Below are positions 16,037 through 24,489 of a stretch of 37,896 bases of DNA, piece after piece (the first letter of the stretch is position 1; every line of letters starts with the position of its first letter). Under the pieces are notes generated by a model. It made no database searches. It worked only from the letters and a program-made list of their open reading frames with translations, and was not told the origin of the DNA. The stretch comes from Nocardioides sp. CFH 31398. Lineage in GTDB: Bacteria; Actinomycetota; Actinomycetes; Propionibacteriales; Nocardioidaceae. Position numbers and translations under genes: made by a program. Location of the stretch: assembly GCF_022436705.1 (NCBI RefSeq), contig NZ_JAKUHT010000016.1:1-37896 (forward strand), read 5' to 3'.

Positions 16037-18504
16037 CCCAGCTCGAGGACCGTCCCGACGTCCAGCCGGAGATCGGGCGCGACCGTCGCCGCAAGGAGGA
16101 CCAGCGGCTGATCACCGGTCGCACCCGCTGGACCGACAACATCACCCTGCCGGGCATGCTGCACCTCGCGATGGTGCGCAGCCCCTTCGCGCACGCCAAG
16201 ATCACCTCGATCGACACCGAGCAGGCGAAGGCCTCCACGAACGTCGTGGGCGTCTACACCGCCGCCGACCTCGGCGAGAGCCAGGGCGTGCTGATCAACG
16301 CGTGGGCCATCACCGAGGACCAGAAGGCCCCCACCCACCTGCCGATGCCGGGCGACCGGGTGACCTTCGCCGGCGAGATCGTCGCCGTCGTCGTCGCCCG
16401 CACCCAGCGCGAGGCGCGCGACGCCGCCGAGCTGGTCGACGTGGAGTACGAGGAGCTGCCCGCCGTCCTCGACCTCAAGAAGGCCGCGGCCGACGAGGTC
16501 CTCGCCCACCCGGAGCTCGGCACCAACAAGTCCGCGTTCTGGAAGTTCGACTCGGAGGAGGCCGGCACCGGCGGCAACGTCGACGCGGCCATCGAGAAGG
16601 CCCGCACCGACGGCGTCGTCATCGAGCGGGAGTACCGCCAGCAGCGCCTCATCCCGGCCTTCATGGAGCCCCGCTCGACCGTGGTCGACCCGACCGGCGA
16701 GCAGATCACCATGTGGTCCGCCACCCAGATCCCGCACATCCTGCGGTTCGCGCTCGCCGCGACCACCGGGGTGCCGGAGTCGAAGATCCGCGTCATCGCC
16801 CCCGACGTGGGCGGCGGGTTCGGCGGCAAGCTGCAGACCACCCCCGAGGAGTGGCTGACGTTCTGCCTGGCCAACAAGCTCGGGAAGTCGATCAAGTACA
16901 CCGAGACCCGCTCGGAGTCCCTGGTCGCCGCCCACCACGGTCGCGACCAGTGGCAGAAGCTGACCCTGTCGGCCGAGAAGGACGGCACCGTCACCGGCCT
17001 CAAGGTCGAGCTGCTCGCCGACCTCGGCTCCTACGTCTCCCTCGTGGGCGGCGGCGTCCCGGTGCTCGGCGCGTTCATGTTCAACGCGATCTACAAGTTC
17101 CCGGCGTACCAGTTCAACTGCCAGACCGTCTTCACCAACAAGACCTGGACGGACGCCTACCGCGGCGCCGGCCGGCCGGAGGCGACGTACGGCATCGAGC
17201 GGATGATGAGCGAGCTCGCCGCCGAGCTCGACATGGACCCGATCGAGCTGCGCGAGAAGAACTGGATCAAGCACGAGGAGTTCCCGTTCACCACGGTGGC
17301 GGGCCTCGAGTACGACACCGGCAACTACGAGGCCGCGACCGCCAAGGCCCTCGAGATGTTCGGGTACGACGAGCTGCGGGCCGAGCAGAAGCAGCGCCGC
17401 GACGCCGGTGACCGCGTCCAGCTCGGCATCGGCATCTCGACCTTCACCGAGATGTGCGGCCTGGCCCCCTCGCGGGTGCTCGGCCAGCTCAACTACGGCG
17501 CGGGCGGCTGGGAGCACGCGAGCGTGCGCATGCTGGCCACCGGCAAGGTCGAGGTCGTGACCGGCGCCTCCGCGCACGGCCAGGGCCACGAGACGGCGTT
17601 CAGCCAGATCGTCGCCGACCGCCTCGGCGTCGCCTTCGAGGACGTCGAGGTCCTGCACGGCGACACGCAGATCGCCCACAAGGGCCTCGACACCTACGGC
17701 TCCCGCTCCCTCGTGGTCGGCGGCGAGGCGCTGGTGAAGGCGACCGACAAGGTCATCGAGAAGGCCAAGCCCGTCGCGGCCCACCTGCTCGAGGCCAGCG
17801 TCGACGACATCGAGTTCTCGGCCGGTCGCTTCTCGGTCAAGGGCACCGACCAGGGCCTCGCGATCGGTGAGATCGCCGCGGCCGTGTTCGCCGCCCACAA
17901 CTACCCCGAGGGCATGGAGCCGTCGCTCGACTCCGAGGCGACGTACGACCCCGTCAACTTCAACTACCCCCACGGCACGCACCTGTGCGCCATGGAGGTC
18001 GACACCGAGACCGGTGCCGTGAAGATGCGGAAGTACGTCTGCGTCGACGACATCGGCAACGTCATCAACCCGCTGATCGTCTCCGGCCAGGTGCACGGCG
18101 GCCTGGTGCAGGGCATCGCGCAGGCGCTGTGGGAGGAGGCGGTGTACGACGAGGCCGGCACGCTGGTGTCCGGCTCGTTCGTGGACTACCTGCTGCCGAC
18201 GTCGGCCGACACCATCAGCTTCGACATCGAGCACACGACCACCCCGTCGATCACCAACACGCTCGGCACCAAGGGCGTGGGCGAGGCCGGCACGATCGCC
18301 TCCACGCCGGCCGTGGTCGGCTCGATCGTGGACGCGGTGCGCCACCTGGGAGTGAACGACATCCAGATGCCCTGCACGCCCGAGCGGGTGTGGAAGGCCA
18401 TCCAGGGGGCCGGCGACGGCGGCCCCGCCACCGAGGGTGCGGCCATGCCGCACTTCGACCCCGACGAGCCCGGCACCGACAGCACGGAAGGAGCGGGCGC
18501 ATGA
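16033..18504 (+). CDS. coxL: Form II CO-dehydrogenase-like large (Mo) subunit
   Basis: An 823-residue molybdopterin-binding subunit. VGGGFGGK (259-266) is a cofactor-contact motif, and E751 in TKGVGEAG is the conserved active-site glutamate. The loop at residues 375-381 is AYRGAGR. Form I CO dehydrogenases have AYxCSFR with a Cu-binding Cys; AYRGAGR defines the form II group, for which CO oxidation is doubtful and other aldehyde- or purine-like substrates are possible. GAAGGAG lies before GTG 16033. It overlaps coxS and coxM by 4 nt each. Expected to be cytoplasmic and perhaps membrane-associated through CoxG. Confidence 0.95.
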   Translation: MTQLEDRPDVQPEIGRDRRRKEDQRLITGRTRWTDNITLPGMLHLAMVRSPFAHAKITSIDTEQAKASTNVVGVYTAADLGESQGVLINAWAITEDQKAPTHLPMPGDRVTFAGEIVAVVVARTQREARDAAELVDVEYEELPAVLDLKKAAADEVLAHPELGTNKSAFWKFDSEEAGTGGNVDAAIEKARTDGVVIEREYRQQRLIPAFMEPRSTVVDPTGEQITMWSATQIPHILRFALAATTGVPESKIRVIAPDVGGGFGGKLQTTPEEWLTFCLANKLGKSIKYTETRSESLVAAHHGRDQWQKLTLSAEKDGTVTGLKVELLADLGSYVSLVGGGVPVLGAFMFNAIYKFPAYQFNCQTVFTNKTWTDAYRGAGRPEATYGIERMMSELAAELDMDPIELREKNWIKHEEFPFTTVAGLEYDTGNYEAATAKALEMFGYDELRAEQKQRRDAGDRVQLGIGISTFTEMCGLAPSRVLGQLNYGAGGWEHASVRMLATGKVEVVTGASAHGQGHETAFSQIVADRLGVAFEDVEVLHGDTQIAHKGLDTYGSRSLVVGGEALVKATDKVIEKAKPVAAHLLEASVDDIEFSAGRFSVKGTDQGLAIGEIAAAVFAAHNYPEGMEPSLDSEATYDPVNFNYPHGTHLCAMEVDTETGAVKMRKYVCVDDIGNVINPLIVSGQVHGGLVQGIAQALWEEAVYDEAGTLVSGSFVDYLLPTSADTISFDIEHTTTPSITNTLGTKGVGEAGTIASTPAVVGSIVDAVRHLGVNDIQMPCTPERVWKAIQGAGDGGPATEGAAMPHFDPDEPGTDSTEGAGA

Positions 18505-19355
18505 TCCCCGCACAGTTCGACTACCTCGCTCCCACGTCGGTCGAGGAGGCGCTCGCCGCCCTGGCCGAGCACGGGGACGACGCCAAGATCCTGGCCGGCG
18601 GCCAGTCGCTGCTGCCGGTGCTCCGGCTGCGCCTCAACGCGCCGGAGGTGGTGATCGACCTCGGTCGCATCGACTCCCTGCGGGGCGTGCGGGACGACGG
18701 CGACGCGATCGTGATCGGCGCGATGACGCCGCACTCGGTCGTGGGCTCCGACCCGCTGGTCAACGAGCACGCCGAGCTCCTGGCGAAGGCGATCCACGAC
18801 CTCGCGGACGCCCAGATCCGTCACCGCGGCACCTTCGGCGGCGCCCTGGCGCACGCCGACCCCGCGGGCGACCTGGGCGCCCCGGCCGTGGCGCTGGGCT
18901 CGCAGTTCGTCATCCAGGGCGCGAACGGCACCCGGACGGTGGACGCGCAGGAGTTCTTCGTCGACCTCTTCGAGACCGCCATCGGCGAGGACGAGATCCT
19001 CACCGAGATCCGCGTCCCGAAGCACACCGGCTGGGGCTCGCACTACGAGAAGTTCGTGCGCGTCGCCCACCAGTGGTCGATCGTCGCCGTGGCGGCGGCC
19101 GTGCGCTCCGAGGGCGGCACGATCGCCGAGGCGCGCGTCGGGCTGACCAACATGGGCAACACGCCGATCCGCGCCCACGCGGTCGAGCGGGCGCTCGTGG
19201 GGCAGCCGGCGACCGAGGAGGCGGTGGCCGCCGCGGCCGCCCACGCCACCGAGGGCACCAACCCGCCCGCCGACCTCAACGGCGACGCCGACTACCGGCG
19301 TCACCTGGCCGGCGTCCTCACCCGGCGGGCCGTCCTCGCCGCCGCCGGGGCGTGA
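18501..19355 (+). CDS. coxM: CO-dehydrogenase-type medium subunit, FAD-binding
   Basis: A 284-residue flavin subunit. AGGQSLLP (residues 32-39) and TFGGALAHADP (111-121) are the two FAD-binding motifs of the CoxM/xanthine-dehydrogenase flavin domain. The C-terminal part from about residue 175 (EKFVRVAHQWSIVAVAAAV, RVGLTNMGNTPIRAHAVE) is the CO dehydrogenase flavoprotein C-terminal domain. It receives electrons from CoxS and passes them on, probably to quinone. ATG at 18501 overlaps the coxL stop (ATGA) and has GGAAGGAG upstream. The S-L-M order agrees with form II. Confidence 0.95.
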   Translation: MIPAQFDYLAPTSVEEALAALAEHGDDAKILAGGQSLLPVLRLRLNAPEVVIDLGRIDSLRGVRDDGDAIVIGAMTPHSVVGSDPLVNEHAELLAKAIHDLADAQIRHRGTFGGALAHADPAGDLGAPAVALGSQFVIQGANGTRTVDAQEFFVDLFETAIGEDEILTEIRVPKHTGWGSHYEKFVRVAHQWSIVAVAAAVRSEGGTIAEARVGLTNMGNTPIRAHAVERALVGQPATEEAVAAAAAHATEGTNPPADLNGDADYRRHLAGVLTRRAVLAAAGA

Positions 19356-19359
19356 TCGG

Positions 19360-20142
19360 GTGCAGCTGACACACGAGTTCACCGTGCCCGCCGGGATCGA
19401 CGAGACCTGGCGGGTCCTGGACGACATCGAGTCCGTGGGGGCCTGCTTCCCGGGTGCCCAGGTGACCTCCGTCGAGGGGGACACCTTCCAGGGCACGGTG
19501 AAGGTGAAGCTCGGACCGATCGCGCTGGTCTACTCCGGGACGGGCACGTTCACGGAGAAGGACGAGGCCACCCACAAGATGGTCATCGCGGCCAAGGGCA
19601 AGGACAAGCGCGGCAACGGCACCGCTGGTGCGGACGTCGTGGCCACGCTCGCCGAGTCCGGTCCCGACGCCACGGTGGTGAACGTGGTGACCGACCTGCA
19701 GATCACCGGCAAGCCGGCGCAGTTCGGCCGCGGCGTGATGCAGGACGTATCCGACAAGCTGCTCGGCAAGTTCGTCGAGTGCCTGGAGGGCAAGTTCACC
19801 GCCACCCCGGAGCCCGCCGCGGCCCCGGCCGCTGCCGCGGCCACTGAGGTCGGAGCGGACGCCTCGGGTGCGGACGCCACGTCGGCTGCCGCCGCGGCGC
19901 CGGCGGCTCCGGCGGCCGACGCCCGGGCCGGGGCGGACACGCAGGACCGCGTCGCCGCGGGCCCGCGTGCGGTCCCGACGGCGTCGACGGGCTCGTCGGG
20001 CGGCTCGCACCGTGCCGACGAGGACGAGGCGCTCGACCTGGGCGCCACCGTCCTCCCGGTGCTGCTGAAGTCCTACGGACCCCAGCTCGCCGGCGGCCTC
20101 GGCGTCCTCGCGCTGATCATCTGGCTGATCCGCCGCAGGTAG
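19360..20142 (+). CDS. coxG: CoxG-like SRPBCC protein with C-terminal membrane anchor
   Basis: A 260-residue protein. Residues 1-145 form the SRPBCC/CoxG domain (FTVPAGIDETWRVLDDIESV, FPGAQVTSVEGDTFQGTVKVKLGP). Residues 150-225 are an Ala/Pro/Asp-rich linker, and LAGGLGVLALIIWLIRRR at the end is one transmembrane helix with a basic cytoplasmic stop. CoxG proteins link CO dehydrogenases to the membrane, and their hydrophobic pocket is a candidate for quinone handling. It starts 4 nt after coxM and is the last gene of the operon. Confidence 0.92.
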   Translation: MQLTHEFTVPAGIDETWRVLDDIESVGACFPGAQVTSVEGDTFQGTVKVKLGPIALVYSGTGTFTEKDEATHKMVIAAKGKDKRGNGTAGADVVATLAESGPDATVVNVVTDLQITGKPAQFGRGVMQDVSDKLLGKFVECLEGKFTATPEPAAAPAAAAATEVGADASGADATSAAAAAPAAPAADARAGADTQDRVAAGPRAVPTASTGSSGGSHRADEDEALDLGATVLPVLLKSYGPQLAGGLGVLALIIWLIRRR

Positions 20143-20155
20143 CTCCACCGCTCGT

Positions 20156-20196
20156 ACGACGGCCCGCCCCCGCTCCCCGCGGTGGCGGGCCGTCGT
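20156..20196 (+). terminator. Terminator-like hairpin after coxG
   Basis: A perfect 13-bp inverted repeat, ACGACGGCCCGCC at 20156-20168 and its complement at 20184-20196, with a 15-nt loop, 13 nt after the coxG stop. No T-tract follows, which is common for actinobacterial terminators. It lies between convergent genes and may serve both. Confidence 0.65.
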
Positions 20197-20260
20197 GCGT
20201 CCGGAGAGCGAGGTACGCGCTCGACCAGCGGTCCGTGCCGGCCCGGGGCGGCGACCCGCC

Positions 20261-20866
20261 TCAGAACACCCCGCGCGGGCGGAACTGGACGGAGATGCGC
20301 GGGCCCGCGTGGGCGGCCTTGGGGACGGCGTGCTCCCAAGTGCGCTGGCAGGAGCCGCCCATGACGAGCAGGTCGCCGTGGCCCATCTCGACGGACGTCG
20401 ACGGCCCACCGCCGCGGGGGCGCAGCGCGAGCCGACGCGGGTCGCCGACGCTCACGATGGCGACCATCGTGTCGTTCGTGGCGCCGCGACCGAAGGTGTC
20501 GCCGTGCCAGGCGACGGAGTCGCGCCCGTCGCGGTAGAAGCAGCAGCCCGCCGTCACGAACCGCTCGCCCAGCTCGTCGGCGTACGCCGCGTCGAGCGCG
20601 TCCCTGGCCGCGGTGAGGGCCGGGTGGGGGAGGGGCTCGCCCTCGCCGTAGGTGTGCAGCAGCCGCGGGACGTCGACCACGCGGTCGTACATCGCCCGCC
20701 GCTCGGCGCGCCACGGGACGTCGTGGACGAGCGTCGCGAAGACGTCGTCGGGGTCCTCCAGCCACGACCGGGCGACGTCCACCCAGGCGCCCGCGGAGAG
20801 CGTGCGGCGCTCTGCCGGGGTCCGCGAGGGGGGCGCCTCGGCGAAGAGCGAGCCCTGGAAGTCCAC
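20261..20866 (-). CDS. AlkB-like 2-oxoglutarate/Fe(II) dioxygenase
   Basis: A 201-residue protein of the AlkB dealkylation-repair family. The iron ligands are H121 and D123 (WHGDTFGRG) and H179 (TWEHAVPK). R190 and R196 in RISVQFR match the two arginines that bind 2-oxoglutarate and face the substrate. MGHGDLLVMGGSCQRTWEH is the usual strand before the last His. These enzymes remove methyl groups from damaged nucleic acid bases. GTG at 20866 lies 6 nt after a -10 box and just downstream of a LexA-type SOS box, so DNA-damage induction is likely. Confidence 0.92.
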   Translation of the reverse strand: MDFQGSLFAEAPPSRTPAERRTLSAGAWVDVARSWLEDPDDVFATLVHDVPWRAERRAMYDRVVDVPRLLHTYGEGEPLPHPALTAARDALDAAYADELGERFVTAGCCFYRDGRDSVAWHGDTFGRGATNDTMVAIVSVGDPRRLALRPRGGGPSTSVEMGHGDLLVMGGSCQRTWEHAVPKAAHAGPRISVQFRPRGVF

Positions 20867-20872
20867 ACCGCG

Positions 20873-20878
20873 AGCCTA
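20873..20878 (-). promoter_or_regulatory. Leaderless-type -10 box TAGGCT for the AlkB-like gene
   Basis: On the minus strand TAGGCT ends 6 nt before the GTG at 20866, which predicts a leaderless mRNA. The LexA-type box at 20889-20902 overlaps the spacer and -35 position, where a bound repressor would block RNA polymerase. Confidence 0.55.
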
Positions 20879-20888
20879 GCACCTGGTT

Positions 20889-20902
20889 CGAACACCTGTT
20901 CG
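20889..20902. promoter_or_regulatory. LexA-type SOS box
   Basis: CGAACACCTGTTCG matches the Gram-positive and actinobacterial LexA box CGAAC-N4-GTTCG at all ten specified positions. It lies 23 bp upstream of the AlkB-like start codon and overlaps its predicted promoter. The divergent GntR gene is 92 bp away on the other side and could also be affected. Confidence 0.75.
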
Positions 20903-20982
20903 TCCCGAACGGGCCGTTTCCTCAAGTCCTGAGATAGCCGCAAGAGACTCGCAAGGTCTGAGTATTCGGTGAACGGCCGACT

Positions 20983-20988
20983 TACATT
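20983..20988 (+). promoter_or_regulatory. Leaderless-type -10 box TACATT
   Basis: TACATT lies 6 nt before ATG 20995 of the GntR/UTRA gene, with no Shine-Dalgarno site. About 20-60 nt upstream are two similar direct repeats, CTCAAGTCCTGAGAT (20921-20935) and CGCAAGGTCTGAGTAT (20950-20965), about 30 bp apart, possible autoregulatory sites. Confidence 0.5.
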
Positions 20989-20994
20989 GCCGCT

Positions 20995-21792
20995 ATGACG
21001 TCCCTCCTCCCCGAGCGTCTCCCGCGGCTCGCCGAGACGCCGGTGACCGCCGTCGCCGCCCCCCAGGACGCCGTTCGCACGGAGGAGGCGGAGTCCGCCG
21101 CGTGCAAGCACGTGCGGGTCCGCGAGTACGTCCGTAGCCTCGCCGAGGGGCTCGCCCCCGGTTCGCCGATGCCGTCCGAGCGCCACCTGGTGACCCGCTT
21201 CGGCGTGGCCCGGATGACGGTGCGCCAGGCCCTTGACACCCTGGTGGCCGAGGGTCTCCTGGACCGGGTCCCCGGCCGGGGGACCTTTGTGGCCGAGCGA
21301 CGCGGCTCCGGCGAGGGCCTCCGCGGCTTCGCCGACGAGATGGCGGGCCGGGGGATGGTCGCCGACTCGCAGACGCTGCACGCCCAGCAGGCGCCCGCCA
21401 GCCCCGGCGTGGCCCGCGCCCTCGGGCTCACCACCTCCGACCTGGTGTGGCACTGGCGTCGCCTGCGCCTCGCCGACGGGCGCCCGATCGCCATCGAGGA
21501 CTCGTGGTTCGCGGCGACCTCGCTGCCCGACTTCGACCCCGCCCGCCCGCCGACGAGCCTGTTCGACGCGCTCGGCGACCGCGGCCTGCGTCCGGTGTCC
21601 TCGGAGGACTCCGTGGCGGCCGACCTGGCCAGCCCCGCCGAGGCCCGGCAGCTCGGGATCTCGCGGGCCGCCCCGGTCCTGCGGCTCGCTCGCCGCGGCA
21701 CCGTCGCCGGCCGCCCGGTCGTCGCGACCCGCATCATGTTCCGCGCGGACCGCTACACGTTCTGGTCGCGTCAGACCGACCTGGCCGGCTGA
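20995..21792 (+). CDS. GntR-family regulator with UTRA domain
   Basis: A 265-residue regulator of the HutC/PhnF subgroup. After a 35-residue N-terminal extension, residues 40-100 carry the GntR winged helix (MPSERHLVTRFGVARMTVRQ, GLLDRVPGRGTFV). The UTRA ligand-binding domain (about 110-260) includes VWHWRRLRLADGRPIAIEDS and the final VVATRIMFRADRYTFW. UTRA regulators sense amino sugars, phosphonates, histidine intermediates or fatty acids; none of these pathways is nearby, so the target is unknown. The gene stands alone with its own probable leaderless promoter. Confidence 0.9.
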   Translation: MTSLLPERLPRLAETPVTAVAAPQDAVRTEEAESAACKHVRVREYVRSLAEGLAPGSPMPSERHLVTRFGVARMTVRQALDTLVAEGLLDRVPGRGTFVAERRGSGEGLRGFADEMAGRGMVADSQTLHAQQAPASPGVARALGLTTSDLVWHWRRLRLADGRPIAIEDSWFAATSLPDFDPARPPTSLFDALGDRGLRPVSSEDSVAADLASPAEARQLGISRAAPVLRLARRGTVAGRPVVATRIMFRADRYTFWSRQTDLAG

Positions 21793-21807
21793 GCCGACCC
21801 GCTCCGC

Positions 21808-22176
21808 CTAGACCGGCCCGCCCCGGTCGGCCGAGCGGCTCAGGTCGCCCAGGCGGGCCACCACGGAACCCGACTCCTCGCACACCCACACCGGGTCGGG
21901 ACCACCCAGTTCCGGGCTGATGTGCAGGGGGTGCGCCGGCGCCTCGTCGCAGCCCTGGCAGAGCGGCCAGCGACCCACGGTGTCGAGCAGGACGTCCTGC
22001 ACGTCCTGCGCCACCAGACCCGCGACGTACTGCGCGCCCTCGGGCCACTGCTCCACCCACCAGCGGCGCGAGGCCACGGCGTCCTCGAGCGCGGACACGG
22101 CGTAGGGGTCGGCCATCCGCCGCGCCTCCAGGTCCGCCAGCACCCGTGCGCGCGACTCCAGCATCGCGTCGTCCAC
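21808..22176 (-). CDS. Small protein of unknown function
   Basis: A 122-residue protein I do not recognise. It is helical and acidic at the N-terminus (LESRARVLADLEARRMADPY, ALEDAVASRRWWVEQWPEG) and has CQGC and a later WVCEES, so a small metal site with three Cys is conceivable. Codon bias favours this frame over the overlapping ones. GTG at 22176 is preferred because a weak -10 (CATGAT) lies 6 nt upstream; ATG at 22164 is the alternative. Its start is 72 bp from the divergent cutC-like gene. No signal peptide or membrane segment is seen. Confidence 0.65.
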   Translation of the reverse strand: MDDAMLESRARVLADLEARRMADPYAVSALEDAVASRRWWVEQWPEGAQYVAGLVAQDVQDVLLDTVGRWPLCQGCDEAPAHPLHISPELGGPDPVWVCEESGSVVARLGDLSRSADRGGPV

Positions 22177-22236
22177 CCGACCATCATGACGCCCGACCCA
22201 ACCGCGTGGCAGCCCGCGCGGACGCCCGCGGCGACC

Positions 22237-22242
22237 TAGGCT
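22237..22242 (+). promoter_or_regulatory. Leaderless-type -10 box TAGGCT
   Basis: TAGGCT ends 6 nt before the GTG at 22249 of the CutC-like gene, with no Shine-Dalgarno sequence. The spacing equals that at the AlkB-like and XPB genes. Confidence 0.55.
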
Positions 22243-22248
22243 CGCGCC

Positions 22249-22962
22249 GTGCACGAGACACCACCGGAGCCGCTGCTCGAGGTGGCCGTGCGCCACGAGC
22301 GCGACGTGGCCGGTGCCCTCGAGGGCGGGGCGGACCGCCTCCTGCTGGCCGGGGACGGCGGGCTCTCGCCCGAGCCCGCGACCGTCACCGCCGTGTGCCG
22401 GGCGGCCGACGAGCTGCCCGTCCGGGTGGTGCTGCGCCTCAACGACGGCTGGACGACGACGGGCGGGGAGGCCGCCCGGCTGGTCGGGCTCGGCACCGAG
22501 TACGTCGACCGCGGCGCCGAGGGCCTCGCGCTCGGGTTCCTCGACCCCGACCTCGAGGTCGACCTCGACGTCTGCGCCCACCTCCTGGCGCGCCTGCCCG
22601 CCGTGCCGTGGACCTTCCACCGCGCCGTCGACGCCACCCTCGACATGCGCCGCTCCCTGCGCCGGCTCGTGGGGCTTCCCCGCCTGAGCGCGATCTGGTC
22701 GGCCGGGTCGCCCCGCGGTCTCGGGGCGGGGTTCGAGGACCTCCTCGACGCCGCCCGCGCCGACGAGGCGGTCGCCGCCCTCCTCATGCCCGGTGGCGAC
22801 CTGCGCGCCGAGCAGGTGCCGTGGCTGCTGCGGGCGGGTGTCCGCCAGTTCCACCTCGGGGACGAGGCCCGCCCGGGCCGCTCGGCCCGCGCGTACGTCG
22901 ACGGGGGCCTCGTCCGCTCCCTGCGCCTCCTGCTCGACGACCTCGGCGCCCGGGTCCGGTGA
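22249..22962 (+). CDS. cutC: CutC-family TIM-barrel protein
   Basis: A 237-residue TIM-barrel protein. The first strand, LLEVAVRHERDVAGALEGGADRLL without the usual Cys, and PWTFHRAVDATLDMRRSL in the middle, match CutC. VRVVLRLNDGW is close to the family's VMIRPR strand but altered. CutC was named for copper homeostasis in E. coli, but a direct copper role is disputed and the biochemical activity is unknown. The stop overlaps the S66 peptidase start (GTGA). The protein is divergent from the CutC core in places, so the symbol is given with moderate certainty. Confidence 0.78.
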   Translation: MHETPPEPLLEVAVRHERDVAGALEGGADRLLLAGDGGLSPEPATVTAVCRAADELPVRVVLRLNDGWTTTGGEAARLVGLGTEYVDRGAEGLALGFLDPDLEVDLDVCAHLLARLPAVPWTFHRAVDATLDMRRSLRRLVGLPRLSAIWSAGSPRGLGAGFEDLLDAARADEAVAALLMPGGDLRAEQVPWLLRAGVRQFHLGDEARPGRSARAYVDGGLVRSLRLLLDDLGARVR

Positions 22963-23894
22963 CGGCGGCGGCGCCGACGCCCCCGCCCGCGCTGCGCCCC
23001 GGGGACCTCGTGGCCGCCGTCGCCCCCGCGGGCCCCGCCGGCCTCGCCCGCGTCGCGGAGGGCACGGCGCTGCTGACCTCCTGGGGGCTGCGGGTCCGTC
23101 CCGCGGTCGACCTCGGCCCCGCGGAGACCACGTGGCTGGCCGGCCCCGACGCCGCCCGGGCGCAGGCCGTCACGCAGGCCTGGTGCGACCCGGACATGGC
23201 CGCCGTCTGGACCCTGCGCGGCGGCGTCGGGTGCCACCGCGTCGTCGACCTCCTCGACTGGCCCGCGATGGCCGCGGCGGCCGAACGCCACGGTCCTCGC
23301 CTGCTCGTCGGCTACTCCGACGTGACGGCGCTGCACCAGGCCGTCGGCGCGCGCCTCGGCCTCGGCGGGCTGCACGCGGCCGGGATCGCGTCGCTGCCCG
23401 GCCTGCACCCCGACGCGGCCGAGGACCAGCGCGCGCTGCTGCTCGGCGGGACGCCCCCGGTCCTGGCCGGTCGCCCCGCGGTCGGCGGGGTCGCCACGGG
23501 GCCGCTGGTGGGCGGCAACCTCACCGTGCTCGCCGCAGGCGCCGGCACCCCGGGGGTGCAGCCCGCCGCCGGCCGCGTCGTGCTCCTCGAGGACGTCGGG
23601 GAGGCGCCCTACCGTCTCGACCGCGCCGTCACGCAGCTCGCCCGCTCCGGGTGGCTGGACCGCTGCCTCGGCGTGGCCGTCGGCCAGCTGACGGACTGCG
23701 GCGACGCCACGGTGGCCCGGGACGTGCTCGTGCTGCGGCTGCGGGCCCTGGGCGTCCCGGTGGTCACCGACCTGCCGCTGGGCCACGAGGCCGACAGCCG
23801 GTCGGTGCCGATCGGTGCCGTCGTCCACCTCGACGGCGACGCCGGCACCCTGCAGGTCCTGGAGCCGCTGGCGCCGCTCAGGCCAGGGCGCTGA
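22959..23894 (+). CDS. S66-family LD-carboxypeptidase
   Basis: A 311-residue serine peptidase. The nucleophile is S120 in VGYSDVTAL, with E211 in LLEDVGEAPYRLDR and H276 in LPLGHEADSRSVPIG completing the Ser-Glu-His triad. VWTLRGGVGCHRVVDLLDW precedes it as usual. S66 enzymes cut the L,D bond to the terminal D-Ala of muropeptides during cell-wall recycling, or act as microcin C7 immunity proteins (MccF). No signal peptide is present, so it is cytoplasmic. GTG at 22959 overlaps the CutC-like gene; the 3' end overlaps the convergent HD gene by 17 nt. Confidence 0.9.
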   Translation: MTAAAPTPPPALRPGDLVAAVAPAGPAGLARVAEGTALLTSWGLRVRPAVDLGPAETTWLAGPDAARAQAVTQAWCDPDMAAVWTLRGGVGCHRVVDLLDWPAMAAAAERHGPRLLVGYSDVTALHQAVGARLGLGGLHAAGIASLPGLHPDAAEDQRALLLGGTPPVLAGRPAVGGVATGPLVGGNLTVLAAGAGTPGVQPAAGRVVLLEDVGEAPYRLDRAVTQLARSGWLDRCLGVAVGQLTDCGDATVARDVLVLRLRALGVPVVTDLPLGHEADSRSVPIGAVVHLDGDAGTLQVLEPLAPLRPGR

Positions 23895-24489
23895 GCTCGG
23901 CCGCGAGGTTGGCGCGGGCGGGGCGCTCCCAGTAGCGCCGACCGTGCGAGGTCGCGAAGAGCACCGGGCGGTCGAGCAGGTCGCCGAGGACGGCGGACCG
24001 GCCGCGGGCGAAGTCGTCGTCAGAGACGTGCGACCACTCGGCGCGCACGTCGGCGGCGTACTCGCGGTAGCGGCGGTGCCCCGACGCGAGGATCGCCAGG
24101 TCGGCGTCGCACAGCGCCGCACCGTCGCGGTCGCCGTCGTCGGCGCGATGGTCGACGGTCAGCAGCACGAGCCGGGCGACCTCGGCGGCGACGCCCGGCC
24201 CGGGCCCGTCCTCCCCGAGGTCGACGAGCGCCTGCTTGGCCCAGTCGGCGGACCGGACCTCGTCGTCGTCACCGCGCTCGTGGACCCCGTCGTGGAACCA
24301 GGCGGCCAGGGACACCGTGACCGGGTCGAACCGCTCCCCGACCGCGGACAGCTCCGTCAGCCGGTCCAGCACCTCGCCGAGGTGGCGCAGGTCGTGGTAG
24401 CGCCGGCCGGGGTCGCCGTAGGCCGCCAGCAGGGCGTCGCGCAGGCCGAGGGCGCCCGGCAGGGGCCAGCGCGGGGCGGGGTCGCTCAC
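23878..24489 (-). CDS. HD-superfamily metal-dependent phosphohydrolase
   Basis: A 203-residue protein. H32 in RYHDLRH and H66-D67 in AAWFHDGVH form the HD-type metal site, with a later Asp in LCDADLAIL as the fourth ligand. This is the pattern of the predicted metal-dependent HD phosphohydrolases, whose natural substrate is unknown. GTG at 24489 overlaps the stop of the upstream MpaB-family gene (GTGA), so both are translated from one mRNA. Confidence 0.87.
   Translation of the reverse strand: MSDPAPRWPLPGALGLRDALLAAYGDPGRRYHDLRHLGEVLDRLTELSAVGERFDPVTVSLAAWFHDGVHERGDDDEVRSADWAKQALVDLGEDGPGPGVAAEVARLVLLTVDHRADDGDRDGAALCDADLAILASGHRRYREYAADVRAEWSHVSDDDFARGRSAVLGDLLDRPVLFATSHGRRYWERPARANLAAELSALA

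Noticed and set aside
16033..18504. True (form I) CO dehydrogenase
   Set aside because: The active-site loop is AYRGAGR, without the Cu-binding Cys, and gene order is S-L-M.
15973..18513. Long open frame antisense to coxL (about 846 codons)
   Set aside because: It mirrors coxL, whose motifs are unmistakable; the antisense protein is R/V/D/H-rich with no domain. High GC keeps antisense frames open.
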